Shown: positions 47,881-60,290 of the stretch, piece by piece
How the letters are laid out: every line of letters starts with the position of its first letter
Numbering within the stretch: the first letter of the stretch is position 1
Source: Chrysoperla carnea
Lineage: Eukaryota; Arthropoda; Insecta; Neuroptera; Chrysopidae
Length of the DNA stretch: 64,000 bases
NCBI RefSeq assembly: GCF_905475395.1
Contig: NC_058341.1
Span: 62,255,501 to 62,319,500 of the forward strand
Direction: 5' to 3'
The notes under the pieces: model-generated
Databases searched by the model: none
Told to the model about the DNA's origin: nothing
The model's input: the letters and a program-made list of their open reading frames with translations, nothing else
Program-made: the position numbers and the translations under genes

Positions 47881-49149
47881 TACATAATATTTAGATAAGA
47901 AGAATACCAATTTTATAAAAAATCTAAAAACAGAAATAAGTACAGTAAATGAATATGGGAGCTTGAGACAAGAATAAATAACAATTAGCTCGTGCGGTTA
48001 AAAAAAAAATATTTTACTTGTATTGATAGAAGAAATGAAATATCTTCAACTTGAAGCTAATGTATGTAAAATTATAAATATTATTTATCTCTCAAAGACC
48101 TAGACGAAGAGCTACGATTAAAAGAATATTCCACCCAAAATCTTTGATTAAGCTCCCCCCGTCTTCTTATTTACGTACTATAGCTCGAAATAATTATCGT
48201 TGAAAGCCTTTATTGAGTACTATTGTCAACACTTTTTTCAGGTTTCTTATCACATGGCTTAAAAGTTACAAGAGGAGGCAAAATTTTTGCATCTGATGGC
48301 GTTTTATATCTAGTGCTATGTTCATTTGAGCATAAAACTTGTATTCTTCTCTTAAAGAGCAATCCAACGACAAGCTATTTATCTAAATTTAACAACAAAT
48401 GGCTATTAAGTTACAAGCGATTTAAAATTTTGAACACAGCTTACTTTTGTAACACAGGCATACTGGGGCGAAATTATAAGGATTACGTTTTTTCATATTT
48501 GATGACGGAATTCTAAAAACCAGTAAAGGAAAAATTATTAATTGAAAAACTCCACACAGCTACAGCAATTGCTATTGCAGTAACGAGAAATTGAGCATGC
48601 TTATGTATTCGTTACTAAAATAATCAGTACCCGTTACAATTGTATCGTTACGTTACTCGTTACTTTTAACACTTATTACCGAATAAAATTTCAATTGGTA
48701 AGATTTTATGTTAGTTATAGTTAAATTGTATAAGCCAAAGTATATATTCTAAATAAAAAATTTGAGTAACGAAAAATGCCAGTAACGAGCTAAAAATGCA
48801 AGTCGTGAAGAACGTTTCATCAAAGAGTATAGGTTAGAGGAGAAGCAGATCATAAGAGCTAATGTAAAATCGTAGTAAACGATATATAGCGCCTCTACCG
48901 AGTAAGCCTTTCTTTAATAGTTAATAGCCACCCTCGCAAAGGTCGACAAACTTAATAGTTGATCGCCACAGACTCCAGATGTCACTTACAATTATATTTC
49001 TGCTTCTCCGCTCCCTTATGCTCTTTGTGGTTCAGTACTCAGTACTGAATGGCGTACCGTTACTCAGTATTAGGTACGTACGGCTTATTACAGCTCTTCA
49101 TACAGCTGGTGAAAAATGGGGACGGTTCAAGGAGACTATTCTAGAAAGT
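47881..49149. other. gene-free region with CGTTAC-rich patch
   Basis: 48560-48810 is rich in GTAACG/CGTTAC motifs in both orientations, as at the ends of some MITEs. The frame 48223-48516 lacks an ATG near its start and shows no known domain; its first bases look like a TTTTTTCAG acceptor, but no partner exon was found. Confidence 0.4.
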
Positions 49150-49720
49150 GGCATAACAGAAATTCGAGCCTCACAAGTGATTTAAAACAAGCATTAGATG
49201 GCAGACGAAATATTGCCCTTGATGAAAAAAAAGAAAGGAATACAAAAATAAAAACGAAGAAAAATAATAAGAGGAAATATGTATAAAGAAATCAATAAAA
49301 ATATTAAAAGAAAATGAAGTGAAGCAAATCAATTCGAGATGAATGAACAGTGCAGAAATGGAAAATAACTTATACGTTAATTCACACATAGCTTTCTAAA
49401 TAATTAAAGAGGTTATAGAAAAAAATGAAAAAAGGTTAAGTAATAACATTAAAAGCAATAAATTAATCTTGGAAGTGGATTATAAATTGAACAGGTAGGA
49501 AGAGTACATTTAAGATCTCTACAAATGTAAAGAACGAAAACCATTTCTTTTTTACAAAAACATGCCATCTGAAAACACTGAAGAAAACCTTTATCTTCTT
49601 TTTCGAAAACAGGAAATGAAAAAATTAACAAATGTTCCAAACCAGATGGCATTACAATATACATGGTTAAAAAATGTTACCAGAAGAGGTATGTAAAATA
49701 CTTGTTCCTTTTCCAAAAGC
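49150..49720 (+). pseudogene. LINE ORF2 linker/reverse-transcriptase start remnant
   Basis: With stops and frame changes it reads SLTSDLKQALDGRRNIALDE, NNIKSNKLILEV, EEYI-DLYKCKERKP, and KQEMKKLTNVPNQM. The order resembles the endonuclease-RT linker of non-LTR elements ('...LL.E...I....E.L.RW.EYFE.LY...' then 'EI..A+..MK..KA.GPD.'). Strongly decayed, and the family is not assignable. Confidence 0.4.
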
Positions 49721-50359
49721 ACACAAAGCAGAGAAATGTTAAATATATAACCAGGAATCATAATTGCAACAATTCATCATAATTTGGGTATAATAGAAGA
49801 AATAAAGTAGAATTCTTAATTTTTAAACAAATTTTCATGATGATGAAGGACTGTTTTCGAAGGGCCATATCTCGGTAACGAATTCACATACAAACATGTT
49901 TGAATAGTCAAAATTTTACAAAAAGTTTTGAAATAGGACATAAGAGAAAAAAAAATTGATCTACTAAGCCGGAGGAAGGTAGAAAATTTTGCTGTTTTCC
50001 GCCCATCTTCTTTCGCTCGTCCATACAACAACATTCCATACTTTCAATAACTTTCGACTTTTCGTCATCTAACCCGTTTTTCCAGCCTGTCGACTGGGTT
50101 AAAAATCAAAACTAAACTCAATGTTACCACCTGTAACAGACAAACATAAAGGTTTTCAAGCAAAAACAGATTATTTCAGATGTGCAAAAATTAATTTTAA
50201 ATTTTATGTCAATTCCTCAAATTTCTATATTCAAAACGCTGCCTTTATAGAGCTGAGATATTCAGGGATCAAATCAATCAATGTCAAATTAATACAGGAA
50301 TTTCTTCTGAACATTTCAGAATTTAATTATATATATTTGGCATTTGGATAGATATTTAA

Positions 50360-50921
50360 TTAAGGTAGTTCCTCCGCGACAGTCCAGTCAAAAAGTTTTG
50401 GACTAATACTATCATTCAGTGCATTAACTGTGCTATGACTATTATACATATACCATATATTATTTTCACAAGACTGTAGTTACACACTAATTTATCTCCT
50501 ATATGTATACAGACACACACTATGATATATAAGTTTACCATTAGTTTCTATATCCTCTCCACAAAAAACATCGCTAAAACGAGTTATTTATTTAAGTTTT
50601 TTACCGAAACTATATGGTAAATAATTTTTATTTTTTTTTATATATTTTCTAAATATAGTATTCTACATTATATTAGTTTTTCATAGAGATGGTGAACGTC
50701 ATTCATTGATAAATAAATATAATATTTGTAAATTTGTGTATTTTTATACGCTTCTCCCATGTACACGTACAAATTGCGTCACTTTTAATTGCTAATATCT
50801 CATGTATGGCATGGTAAATCATCTTCTAATTTTAACAGCATGTGTATTATGAATTAAATATTTTATATTCTGAGTTTTGAGAAATTCTTGAAATATCACT
50901 TTCGTGTAGGTACTACCTTAA
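50360..50921. mobile_element. TTAA-flanked MITE, about 555 bp
   Basis: TTAA (50360-50363) precedes GGTAGTTCCTCCGCGACAG, and the right end (reverse complement GGTAGTACCTACACGAAAG) is followed by TTAA (50918-50921). TTAA duplications suggest a piggyBac-type mobiliser. No transposase frame inside. Confidence 0.65.
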
Positions 50922-51211
50922 ATATGGTATCGTTCTTAAATCTATATGAGCTCTACCCAAATGCCAAATTTCAGCAGATTCTGAAATGGTCAGAAAAAAA
51001 ATCTTAAAGTGTTGGCTTGACATGAATTGACCCTAAGGTATACCAAAGATACTCAGATCGAAACTATATCTTCGTGAAGAATGTTGATTTTGTTTCGCTT
51101 CACTTCTTATATTGAAATTTTATCAATACAAAAAAGTTTTGATACTAGGTATAGAATCATAAACCAGTTAGCGCCAAATATTAATATTTAAACATTATAT
51201 ATAAAAAAATT

Positions 51212-51815
51212 CCTCCTGAAATGCTCTTTCAGAATATACAATTGCTCCACTAATATAATTAATAATTAATTAGTTATTCATAATTAAAAAAATTTGAATA
51301 TCCAATTATCTTAATTTACATTTGCAAATTTTAATCGTTAATATACATAAATACAAAAAAAGCTCCTGAAATGCTCCTTCAGAATATATAAGTGCTCCAA
51401 TTAAATAATTAATAGTTAATTAGTTATTCATTATTAAAAATATTTGACGCTATAAACGTCAAATTAATTTGTCATTTCACTAACGCCATCTTGAATTTGT
51501 TTTTAAATATTAACGTTTGGAGTATGTATATTTAAATTTAAGTGGAGACAATCGGGAATACACCTTTTCATTTTAAAAAGTGATTACCTTTTGTTTCGGA
51601 CAGTTTGTTAAAAAACTAATGTGATAAAATGAATAACAAATACCTTGTATCTTTGTTCAATTTATTACTGCCAGTACGAAACAATAATAAATCGTAATTG
51701 AAGTGAAAAGGTTTATTAAAAAATTATTAATTTTGAATAACTGATTAACTATTAATTATATAAGTGAAGCAATTGTATATTCTGAAAGAGCATTTTAGGA
51801 ACAATTTTTTGATAT
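51212..51815. repeat. foldback with an extra internal arm copy
   Basis: The motif CTGAAATGCTCTTTCAGAATATA with a following AATTGCTCC ... TTAATTAGTTATTCAT appears at about 51218, again at 51368, and in reverse complement at about 51730-51805. So one arm is duplicated and the other single. CGTCAAATTAATTTG and an AAGATGGCG-like patch sit near the centre. Confidence 0.75.
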
Positions 51816-52694
51816 GTAATTTTTTTTCAAAAATTAATAAATAACAATAATAAACAAACAAAATAAATAAAATCAACAAATTAGGGAATTATTGTATTAA
51901 TTTTATTAAAAACGAATTACAAGAGGTTGTTTACAACTAATTATTATTTTAAACTTTACAAAAAAACAATAATAAAAAATTTTATTTAAAAAAACTATAC
52001 ATGTATATATTTTTTATTATTATATAATAATCAGTATTTTTTTTAATAAAACAAATAATTATTTTATTTATTTCTAATTTTTTACTAAAACTATTTTCTT
52101 ATTACATTATATAGTCTATTCCATATAAATAAGACTTAACAAATTATTAAAATTTAACAAAATATTCTTTAAAAGAAATTAAATATTCCTAACGCCACTC
52201 ATTTAACTTTTGTGTTTTAGCACCCAGGTTTTTCTGATATTTTTTCATGATCATTCCCCTTTTTTTCATAAAAAATTGGACAAAAACTGTTCAACTGAAA
52301 AAAAAAGATTTTTTATTAACAAATATGAATAATGACACTTTCAAAACTATTTATCCCATTTCTTTAAAAAAAAAATGATATCCGATTTTTATTTAGACCT
52401 TATGCATACTTTAAAATATATTTTTAGCGTAATAATAGGCTGTTTGACAGTATGAAAAATATAGCATAGATTACAGGTTTTAAATTTATTTGTAGTGCCG
52501 TAATCTGAAGAAAAAATTATAGATTATGTATTAAAAAAAAAAAAAAACAAAAAAATTACAAAAAAAAACAACCTAAAAATTTGAATTAAAAGTTGAGCCA
52601 CGGCCAATAATATTAATTTTTGGTTTGGTCATATACACCCTGATCATAAGAAGTGTATTACGATTGGCTAAAAATTTTATACTACCATATACAA
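51816..52694. other. very AT-rich gene-free stretch
   Basis: Long A/T runs with no gene. No repeat boundary recognised. Confidence 0.6.
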
Positions 52695-53400
52695 CGTGTT
52701 TTGTTATTGACTGCAGAAACCTAGTTTCCGAAAATAAGCTTATCTAGAGTAACAAAATAACTCTTTTCCAAATTTGGATCTGAGGCGTAATTTGGGAGAT
52801 ACGGGTAAGAAAAATTGATAAATTTGTTCATACACTGACATACTCATTCGATAACCAGTAGCCAATAATAATCAGTGGATATTAGTAAATTTCAATTAAT
52901 AATGGAGGGGATTTTTAAAAAAGTATAAAATTATTTTATTGGTTTTGGTCGAATCCCACTTTTTATATTTTTATTATATTTTTGCCAGAAAACATTACAT
53001 TATTAGAACACAAACAAATTACGTCACAATGGGCGTGGTTTGTTTGTTTATGTCCAATGATATAATTTTAATTCAGAGTGGTTATTGTTTTCTCATAAAA
53101 ATGTAATAAAAATATAAAAAGCTCCATATTTTGACCAGATCCAATTAAAAAATGTTGTACTTTTTTTAAAATCCCTTCCATTATTATTAAGTGAAATTTA
53201 CTAATATCAACTGATTATAATTGGCTACTGGTTATCGAATGATAGTTAGTGAATGAACAAATTTATCAATTTTTGCTATACCCGTATCTCCCAAATAAGG
53301 ACTTAGATCCAAATTTGGAAAAGAGTTTTTTTGTTGCTCTTGATAAGCTTATTTTGGTAAGCCGGGTTTCTGCATTCAATAACTGAACACGGTGTATATT
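52695..53400. repeat. foldback element, about 700 bp
   Basis: The left arm (ACAACGTGTT ... GACTGCAGAAACC ... AATAAGCTTATC ... CTTTTCCAAATTTGGATCT ... GGAGATACGGGTA ... AACCAGTAGCCAATAATAAT) pairs in order with the right arm. The arms are about 250 bases. The centre holds ATTGGTTTTGGTCGAATCCC and CAAATTACGTCACAATGGGC. Fragment relative at 16490-16560. Confidence 0.85.
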
Positions 53401-53511
53401 AGCTTTTATATTTGTATAGCCTTTTGGCTGAAAATGGCGGCATTGTCTTAACTCAGTCTCCAACAATTCAATTAAATATAAAACAATAGGTAAGTTCTTT
53501 TGACGTTGTGT

Positions 53512-53700
53512 AGAGTGTAAAGTGCAGGGTGTTGATGACAGTAAAAGATAGTGTTATTGAAAAACTATTACGAGAAAGATAACATATATGCTGATGTTAC
53601 CGCGGTAATATATAGATATTTTTGTTATCTTTTTTATGATAGTATAAATTTCAATAACACTATCTTCTACTCTTATTTACACTCTCCTCTTTACACTATA
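53512..53700. mobile_element. palindromic MITE, about 190 bp
   Basis: GAGTGTAAAG ... GATAGTGTTATTGAA ... GATAACA on the left mirrors the right side, with the perfect palindrome TTACCGCGGTAA at the centre (53597-53608). Ends abut TA on both sides, which fits a Tc1/mariner-type target. Confidence 0.75.
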
Positions 53701-54984
53701 GCAAAATACCATAAATTAGCTATTATGTTTATGCCATCACAAATTTTAGTTCGCTGATAACTGTGTTGCCAATACTGTTTTGATGAGCTATTTAAAATCG
53801 ATAAATCGAATATTATTCAATATTTTTTGGAAAGTACATAAAATAATCGCCCATTTTATGGTCTCTGTAATACCCTATTATATCATTTTATATTATAAAT
53901 TTGAAATTATATGAATAAAATTTCAATTCGCATAATCTTAAAAATAGAAAACTTGTTATTTTTTAAATAAATTTGATAAATATAACATAATAATTAATTA
54001 AAAATCTAAACCTCCAGTATATGGCACGTTGGTACGTTTACGTGTCCTTACATGGACCATTTTAATATATTGTAGCTATCATCATATGTTCTAAATAAGA
54101 ATATTAGATGGTTCTTATATTTTGTATTTTTTACTTCCGATTATTTTGACTTTGAGTAATCTTTCGCCATAGCTCAATTGCGGACTCGCAGATTTAATAA
54201 GTAAGACCAAATTTAAAAATTATTTTTCAATCTACTTTTTCCGTAGAATAGGAATTTGTTATAAAAAAGTAGGGAAAAGCCCAGGGCCGTATGATGGGTC
54301 CAAAGTTGTTTGAAAACATTTCGTTGGTCCCCATCAAAGTCTGCAACTTTTATTAAAGGTATTATTTGATTGATTAACTACAAAACGAGCTATTAGCCAT
54401 AATAAATTAAAATGATCCACCTTATATATTTTTAATAAAATTTATGTTTCAGTTTTTGTCCAACTTTTGGATTAAGGCCTATGAATGGCGTTTGGAGTAA
54501 AATAAATATTTATTTTTTTCCCTCTGGAATTAATCATGAAAAATGAAGGTAAAAAAACATTTCATTTTTATATTTGATGAAAAAATAATCCAAAAATGTG
54601 TAAATAAAATAAAATAAAAATGTTATTAAAAAGAAATATTTATCAATTTTTTGTAAACAATTTTCTTATTTATTTTATTAAATATCTCGAAAATGAATTT
54701 TTGTCTTCATTAAATTAAATATATTTTTATTATAGTACATCTAATTTCATAAGTACTTTACGTAATTGTGTTCGTTTTTTTCTTCAATACTTTTTTAATA
54801 GTATAGGAAATGTGGCACATTCGTACGAAATTTTAATTATCCAAGTTTAATTTTTTTTAGTATTCTTAAACGAATATCGAAAGATCGAGAAACGTGTATT
54901 TTCGCATGGAAATGTTTGGCTTTTAACAATCTTGTTTACAATTCAAATCAAAATATTTTTTATATTATTAGATTTAGATTCTTA
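53701..54984. other. gene-free, with partial foldback relative
   Basis: 54290-54425 matches one arm of 32868-33545 (GGTCCCCATCAAAGTCTGCA then AACTACAAAACGAGCTATTA). Otherwise AT-rich without recognisable features. Confidence 0.5.
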
Positions 54985-55125
54985 CTATAATATAATCTAG
55001 TTATAATTATTGCTATTTTGGAGTCAGTGTCGGCCAAGTAAATGTAGCAAACTGTTCTGTCACAGTTCTATCCTTGACACCGACTCCAAAAATAGCAATA
55101 ATTGTAACAACATTATATTATCGTA
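54985..55125. mobile_element. short palindromic MITE
   Basis: AATTATTGCTATTTTGGAGT ... GTGTCGGCCAAG mirrors CTTGACACCGACTCC ... AATAGCAATAATT. Flanking CTATAATATAAT/ATTATATTAT also pair. I recall the same core as a widespread insect palindromic repeat, but cannot check that here. Confidence 0.7.
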
Positions 55126-55279
55126 ATAATTTGATTGACTTTTAAGTAGTCTAATATTTTTCATAGCCTTATATATTTCACTTAAGGAAACTCTAAAAAA
55201 TATTTTGATTGTTTGTTATTTAGAAGAATACGCAAATATTTTTTTTACTCTTTAGTACATATTAATTTGTTTTGGAATA

Positions 55280-55650
55280 GTTTTTTTATTTTGAAGTCGG
55301 TTTTGTTTTTTATTTTTTTATTTTTAGTGAATCTGAAGTACACTAATTAATTTGTCACTAAAAAAAGAATAATCGAAATCGGTTGGCGTGATATTGAGTT
55401 ATTCGTCCATTTGACGCGCACATACTTAATACAAATTTAAGACTTATATGGTTTTCTCATGGATGCCATTGTCAGAACTGGATCAAATTTAAATGGGACC
55501 ACATGGGAAGCACCTGCTTTTAAAGAGAAACCATCAGTCAAAAGTTCTGAGGTAACAAAAAAAAAAATAAATAAATAAATAAATAAAATAAAAAAATACA
55601 GTCGAATTGCGAACATCCTCCTTTTTTGTTTGAAGTCGGTTTAAATGAAA
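55280..55650. repeat. interspersed repeat with TTGAAGTCGGTT at both ends
   Basis: TTTGAAGTCGGTTTT near 55292 and 55630 bound a block with GATATTGAGTTATTCGTCC, TAAATGGGACCACATGGGA and ACAGTCGAATTGCGAACATC. A (TAAA)n patch lies at 55560-55590. This resembles a common insect repeat whose superfamily I cannot fix. Confidence 0.5.
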
Positions 55651-57310
55651 ACTTTGATAAAAAGAACCTTCATATTAATATTAATATCTCATATTTGGAG
55701 AGAATTTTCTAGGGGTGCATAGCAACCATTTTTTTCGGTATCGTAAGTTTTGGCCAACCCAAATACAGATGCAACTGCACCTCTCTAAATGTAATCCTAG
55801 CGGCGCCCATGGTAAAGATTGTTGCGTTCTCTACCCTACATTTCCAATTAGTAATATACGTTTTCGTTTGTTTTGCCCTTCAGAAGTTTACAAAAATTCA
55901 GTTCGTTTGTGCCATTTGCCCTATTCTTATTATTATAAATAATCATTCTTTTTATTTTTGTTTATTAAATTCACAACGCCGATAACAAGGTGTGGCATAA
56001 TTTGGTATTTTTACTTTTTTGGTAAGTGTGAAAGGTTCTTAACTTTTTTTGGAAAGCGATCATGTACGTATACTTTTGGGTGTTAATTTTGAAAAGTTTA
56101 TAAAATTATGTGCATAAGAAATATTTGTAGATTATTTCACGATTGAAAAAATGTCCTCTTATGAATATGGATGATTTATTGCAAACACTTTTATTTTGGC
56201 ACATTTATGTTACAAATGGATCCATCTTTACAAATTATGAATTTTATTTTTTTAGCTAAATTTTAATAGAAATTATATTAACTAATAACAATAATTTAAT
56301 GAATAAAAATTTTTGACCTACCCTTTTAACTTCACTTAAAAAGCGAATTTTTTAAAAAAGCTTCTTGAAGCTTATAAAAAAATATGCCTTAGCATCTTCT
56401 GTCGGGTTAATGCAATCAAGAAACGACGGTTTTTTGGAATGAAAATGGCATTTCAGGTAAAGTTAAGAAATAAATCTAAATTTCGCTGATAACATGTATA
56501 GAGAAATTTTATAATCAGGTTATCGAATTTACTCAAAAAATGAACGAGTTATGCCAGATTGAAGTATATAAAAAATTTCCGTCCAAAAATAACTTTTTTG
56601 TCTTACACAAATTCAACTCCGTGATAATTTAAAAAATATTTTCTACAAATATTTAAATTCAATTATTAATTTCTTAAAAAACCGAGATTCCTCGGTTGTC
56701 TCGTCATTTTTTTTTTGTCTAAGGAAAAGTTTTGAAAGCAGCTTTGAGTTAATGAAAAAGTAGTATTTAGTAAATAAACTTAAATATATGTTATAGATGT
56801 GAAAGTAAAAATGTCTGTTTGTATGTTACGTTTTCACGTAAAGGACGCTTAAAACTGAATGGATTTGAATGAAACTTAACAATAATATAGCTCATACATC
56901 ATAAGAACACATGAGCTACATTTTGTAAAGATATATTTAAAAAAAATTAAATTTAGTCATAGTTTCATTACGCCATGTATGAGCATCATTTTGAACCATA
57001 AATTAAAGATTTCTATAAAAATTTTGAACGAGATACAATTCATGGCCATCTATTCTGATACACTCAATGAATCAAGACTATGTAATATTAAAAAAAAATT
57101 TAAATCTGTACATATATTTTACCTGTGTAAAACAATCTTTACCTCTATTTCGAGTGTCATGGAAGAGGGATAAGTGAGAGAAAGAGAGGTGGAGGCTATA
57201 ACGTGGAGGTCTTTACTTTTAAGTCCGAGTATCAAGCTAGTAATAAATAAATAAGTTAACGTTGACAAACAAAGCAAATTAAAAATTTACGTCGAGTTGA
57301 AAAAATTACA
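55651..57310. other. gene-free, with repeat fragments
   Basis: 56812-56935 (GTCTGTTTGTATGTTACG, TTTTCACGTAAAGGACG, GATTTGAATGAAACTT) is a fragment of a widespread insect repeat type. An AAAAAACCGAGATTCCTCGG block at 56678 has a looser relative at 57473. No protein recognised. Confidence 0.45.
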
Positions 57311-57315
57311 CATTG

Positions 57316-57395
57316 TGCCGACAGGACGTATGGTTCAGTTGGCTAAGGAGCTTAGCATGAATCCAAGAGATCCGGGTTCCACTCCTAATATGAGT
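57316..57395 (+). repeat. tRNA-like sequence, possible SINE head
   Basis: ATGGTTCAGTTGGCTAAGGAG resembles an A box and GATCCGGGTTCCACTCC a degenerate B box at the right spacing, followed by a T-run. The acceptor and T stems do not pair well, so it is not a working tRNA. A tRNA-derived SINE remnant is the best reading. Confidence 0.4.
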
Positions 57396-57682
57396 TTTTT
57401 TTTCTATTTCTCTTTAATTGTTTAAATTCCATTAGCAATAATTAATATTTTTTAAATTATATTTTCATTTGTAAAAAAACCGAAATTTCCGGTTATCTCA
57501 ATTCGCCATAGCACTCCGTACTCAGGTTATTTAAAAAAAATATATTGAAGGAAGAGCTTTGATAGCAGATTTGAACAAACGCAAAAGTGGAGGTCAAAAA
57601 TCCTTATTAACTGAAGTATTCGTTGCGTTGTGAATCTTTAACGGCGTGCATGGAAATATTTATTTATAATTCATAATATTAT

Positions 57683-57797
57683 TATGATGAGTTTTCACAC
57701 AATGATTTCATAATTAATGTAATAGAATTATTTATTTAAAATTATAGGCAATATTATTTTACGTTAATATTGAAATCATGGTGCGAAAACTCCAACA
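57683..57797. repeat. short palindromic element
   Basis: GAGTTTTCACACAATGATTTCA mirrors TGAAATCATGGTGCGAAAACTC around an AT-rich centre. About 115 bases in all; probably a small MITE. A T-run of about 20 follows near 57895. Confidence 0.65.
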
Positions 57798-58204
57798 AAT
57801 TCCAATCATCTGCAATTATTAACACAACATAGGAGGAAACTTAGAGTACGAAGTCGACATTTCAAATCAAGTTTAACCGCCGCTTTCCCATTCCATTTTT
57901 TTTTTTTTTTTTTTGCTAAATCATCAATTCAAGGATACAATACAGATGTGATGATGAGATCCATGTGAAATATATTATTTTTTACCATATGTTGAGGTAA
58001 TTAATCATCATTTAGGGTTTTTATTTTCATTTAATTATTGCTATTACTAAGTTGAAAACCTGTGTAATTTTCATGATTAAAGTTTTCTGTAAATAGAATT
58101 AATATTTAATCCTAATTATTTTTAGTCTATATAAAATTTTTCATTGGTAGTTTTTTTTGGTAATGATCTTCTTCGAATTATAATTATGCAATAATTAATT
58201 CAAA

Positions 58205-58955
58205 ATATATACAGGGTGTTTATTTAAGTTGGCTACATATGGAAAATTTTGTCATTAGGTTTACGAAAAAAAGTTATTCTTTATAAAAATCTCTATTTTT
58301 GACATCGAATGTACACGATGTTCACAAATTGAAAAAGTTCGACAGGAATATTAATGGTCGTTTAGAAATGTAGAACACATTTAGAACAGATAATAAGGAA
58401 ACTGGTTGAAGGAATCACTTCCGAGATATGTGGGAGTGTATTTAAACAATTTTTGAAAAGAATAATTACATGTAAATATATATAAAAAAGTTTGGATTTT
58501 TGATGAATTTCAGACTTGCTCGCCCGCTCATTATACTCCCACGCCTTTTTATGGGGAAGACATTTCATCTGTTCTCCTTTTCTTAAATTAAACCGTATTC
58601 GAGATATCGACCGTCAAAATTAAAAAAAAAACCTTTTTTGCTCGATACTGCCTAGACAAGCCAAATGAAAAAGTTGACAAAAGGAATTCGCTCTTTTGGA
58701 GCTATCATAGATTTCGAGTTTTGTATTAGTTGATGTCTTTGTAGATATTTGACGGGACCTGAGAAGAAAGAGTCGTGATGTGGGTTATTTTGTATGTTAT
58801 TTGTCCCATAAAATCCAGTTTCGGCCATAATACTCCTATCCTATCCTTAGTTTGCAAAAACCTTCCTTATATTTTTTAATAAAAGTGATTTCTTTTTCTA
58901 TAAAGACCACTTCTTTTTGCATATGTCATGTTAAAAGACATCCTGTATATTATTT
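58205..58955. mobile_element. inverted-terminal element with ACAGGGTG ends
   Basis: The left end ATACAGGGTGTTTATTTAAG pairs with the right end (reverse complement ATACAGGATGTCTTTTAACA), with a further ACATATGG / ACATATGC match. No transposase frame. A TA lies just outside each end. Confidence 0.5.
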
Positions 58956-59375
58956 CCCTAGCTGGCTTTTTATAGATTCGCGAGATCTTTCTTATTTCTT
59001 TATCAAATTTTAAGATTTACCCCTCATTTTGAAGTTTATCGTGCCATCTTATAATGAAAAATAGATTCACGAACTTAAAAGTGAGGAATTCCACACGGTT
59101 GGGCTAATTTTTACTTAAAAGCTTTTATATATTTCTGCGTTTCAGCAACAGATATATTCAGAAAGCGTATATTTCTTTCAACAATGAATTTTCCTAACTA
59201 ATTCAGCGGGATTGCTATCTTGCCTTTTAGTGACGTCAACTTGCCACTCACATCGTATGATTTAACGCCATTAGACTTTTCATAAAATGTATGTTGTCTT
59301 TCATACAGGGCAATTTGCACTCTCTCTAACAGGAGTATTAGAGATAGTACAGTACCTGTGTTAGGGAAAATAACG

Positions 59376-60290
59376 GGTGATTTTTTAAATATTTTCTTTT
59401 TGGCAATACTGATTTTGACAGCTCACGCACGTTTCGTGTTTTGTCTCACTGTCAAATATCTTCAGTTTGGTCTATAATTTAACCATGAAATGTTTTAAAA
59501 CGAACAACGCTTGCAAATTATTGAATTTTACTATCAAAAATGCGTTCTCTGTTAAGAAAGTTCATCGCGCGCTTCTACCATTTTATGGCCAGTTTAATCG
59601 GCACACTGAAGCGGCTATTCGGGCTATTGTAATTAAATTTCGCACAAAATTTACATTGTTTGGCATTAAACCACCAACACGCTTACGTACAGTGCGAACT
59701 GAAGAAAATATCGCAGCTGTATCGGCCAGTGTTAGTGATTTCCATCAATTATCGGTTCGGCTCCGTTCGCAGCAATACTCAACAACCTGGAAACTTTTGC
59801 AGAAGGATTTAAGTGTGAAGCCTTTTAAAATGCAGCTGGTGCAAGAATTGAAGCCGAACGACCTACCACAACGCAGAATTTTTGGTGAATGGGCACTTGA
59901 AAATTTTTCGGAAGATCCACTTTTTTTCGAAAAATTGTGTTCAGCGACGAAGCTTATTTTTGGCTCAATGGATACGTAAATAAGCAGAATTGTCATTTTG
60001 GAGTGAAGATCAGCCAGAAGCATTGCAAGAGCTACCAATGCATCCAGAAAAAGATACTGTTTGGTGAAGTTTCCTCCACACCCCCTTTATATAAAGACAA
60101 TAATATTGGAAGGCTACAGATCACGAGCAGAACACGTCTCTATCCCTTAGACCACAATAACTTCCTACACTGGGAAGTTAATAATACTAACAACTGTAAT
60201 TCTAAAGGGGCCTGTTTTCGGCACATGAACTTTTTGTATGTTTTGTTGTCAAGAATAAATCTTTAGGGTTATAGACTCATTTTTATATTC
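59376..60290 (+). pseudogene. mariner-superfamily transposon with decayed transposase
   Basis: Starts GGGTGATTTTTTAAATATTT, then a leader with GACAGCTCACGCACGTTTCG and a frame from about 59486. Protein features: NACKLLNFTIKNAFSVKKVH, HRALLPFYGQFNRHTEAAIR, PPTRLRTVRTEENIAAVSAS, YSTTWKLLQKDLSVKPFKM (HTH) and QRRIFGEWALENFSEDP. A frameshift near 59935 moves the first catalytic block FSDEAYFWLNGYVNKQNC to another frame. MHPEKDTVW-like remnants follow near 60040, then homology fades. The second half of the catalytic domain and the right terminal repeat are missing. Confidence 0.85.

Noticed and set aside
48223-48516. 97-residue frame
   Set aside because: No ATG at its start, no known domain, and no partner exon despite an acceptor-like TTTTTTCAG.
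57316-57395. Functional tRNA gene
   Set aside because: The acceptor and T stems do not pair and the B box is off consensus.
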